A stretch of DNA of 57,894 bases from Pseudomonadota bacterium (lineage in GTDB: Bacteria; Myxococcota_A; UBA796; CAJQPC01). The notes under the pieces were generated by a model. That model had not been told where the DNA came from. It searched no databases and saw nothing but the letters and a program-made list of their open reading frames with translations. Shown here piece after piece: positions 57,371-57,894 of this stretch (positions are counted from its first letter, which is position 1; each line of letters opens with the position of its first letter). The translations under genes were made by a program, and so were the position numbers. The DNA is taken from assembly GCA_024228935.1 (NCBI GenBank), contig JAAESX010000220.1:1-57894 (forward strand), in the 5' to 3' direction.

Positions 57371-57382
57371 GGTCTTTGAAAA
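57371..57382 (+). promoter_or_regulatory. boxA-like antitermination site in rRNA leader
   Basis: GGTCTTTGAAAA is close to the bacterial boxA core (TGCTCTTTGA/A). In rRNA leaders boxA recruits NusB-S10 for antitermination. Its place about 100 nt before the 16S gene is appropriate. Downstream a CTAGG-N7-CCTAG hairpin (57420-57436) adds leader structure. Confidence 0.6.
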
Positions 57383-57478
57383 ACAGGTAACAGCTTTGTC
57401 GATTCTTTAGAGTGAATCGCTAGGTCAATATCCTAGTAGACGCTTCAGCGTTCCTTTCGAGGGATGTTGCACGTTTTA

Positions 57479-57894
<416 letters not shown>

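Noticed and set aside
57285..57478. tRNA gene in the rRNA leader
   Set aside because: The short hairpins (such as CTAGG-N7-CCTAG) do not form a cloverleaf and no T-loop GGTTCGANNCC box is present. I saw no tRNA elsewhere in the window.

Overview
The window is GC-rich DNA from a Myxococcota-type (former Deltaproteobacteria) genome. The best taxonomic marker is the C-terminus of the secreted metalloprotease at 6604-9303: a GCGC cysteine motif, one hydrophobic helix and a terminal Arg cluster, which is the MYXO-CTERM sorting signal of that phylum. Supporting signs are the many lipoproteins and outer-membrane barrels, multiheme cytochrome lipoproteins, aspartate/asparagine-rich metal-binding repeats, and a 16S rRNA 5' end at the right edge. 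I cannot place it below phylum from 416 nt of 16S. GTG starts are common, genes are tightly packed, and 1-4 bp ATGA/GTGA/TGATG overlaps are frequent.

Layout. 1-104: the last codons of an IS630-type transposase. 138-2949 (minus): urocanase hutU, a 58-aa protein, rpoZ and a 192-aa unknown. 3060-5033 (plus): groES-groEL, with an inverted-repeat leader and a UUCG-capped terminator. 5112-9303 (minus): a repeat-rich envelope protein, a TPR protein and the MYXO-CTERM protease. 9436-10956 (plus): a tetraheme lipoprotein on a degenerate UshA-like domain. 10978-12987 (minus): a TPR protein ending in two ClpX-type zinc fingers. 13092-16070 (plus): two tiny class-III-signal pilin-like proteins, then a membrane-fused spermidine-synthase-like protein. 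16071-21590 (minus): histidine kinase, response regulator, TPR protein and aspartokinase, then phosphatidylserine synthase. 21624-28210: diheme lipoprotein, glutaryl-CoA dehydrogenase, subtilase lipoprotein, class IV aminotransferase, two small lipoproteins and a NamZ-type muramidase.

28220-39739: two-strand region with a methyltransferase, membrane ferritin-like protein, carbamoyltransferase, acyl-CoA dehydrogenase with a strong palindromic operator, radA, SGNH hydrolase, DUF5989 protein, sulfatase-like membrane protein, PfkB sugar kinase and 2-hydroxyacid dehydrogenase. The carbamoyltransferase, SGNH, DUF5989 and sulfatase-like genes together look like modification of a surface glycan. 39727-42980: an RluA pseudouridine synthase fused to a Nudix domain, a HAD phosphatase and a second Zn-finger methyltransferase.

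42992-48127 (minus): lipoprotein 5'-nucleotidase, a lipoprotein and two outer-membrane barrels. 48298-57223 (plus): a compact four-gene operon encoding a barrel, an 1183-aa protein combining an HEXXH peptidase, a beta-propeller and a barrel, and two lipoproteins, one with about eleven DND repeats. I consider this the best candidate for an undescribed surface system. 57224-57894: promoter, leader and 5' end of an rRNA operon.
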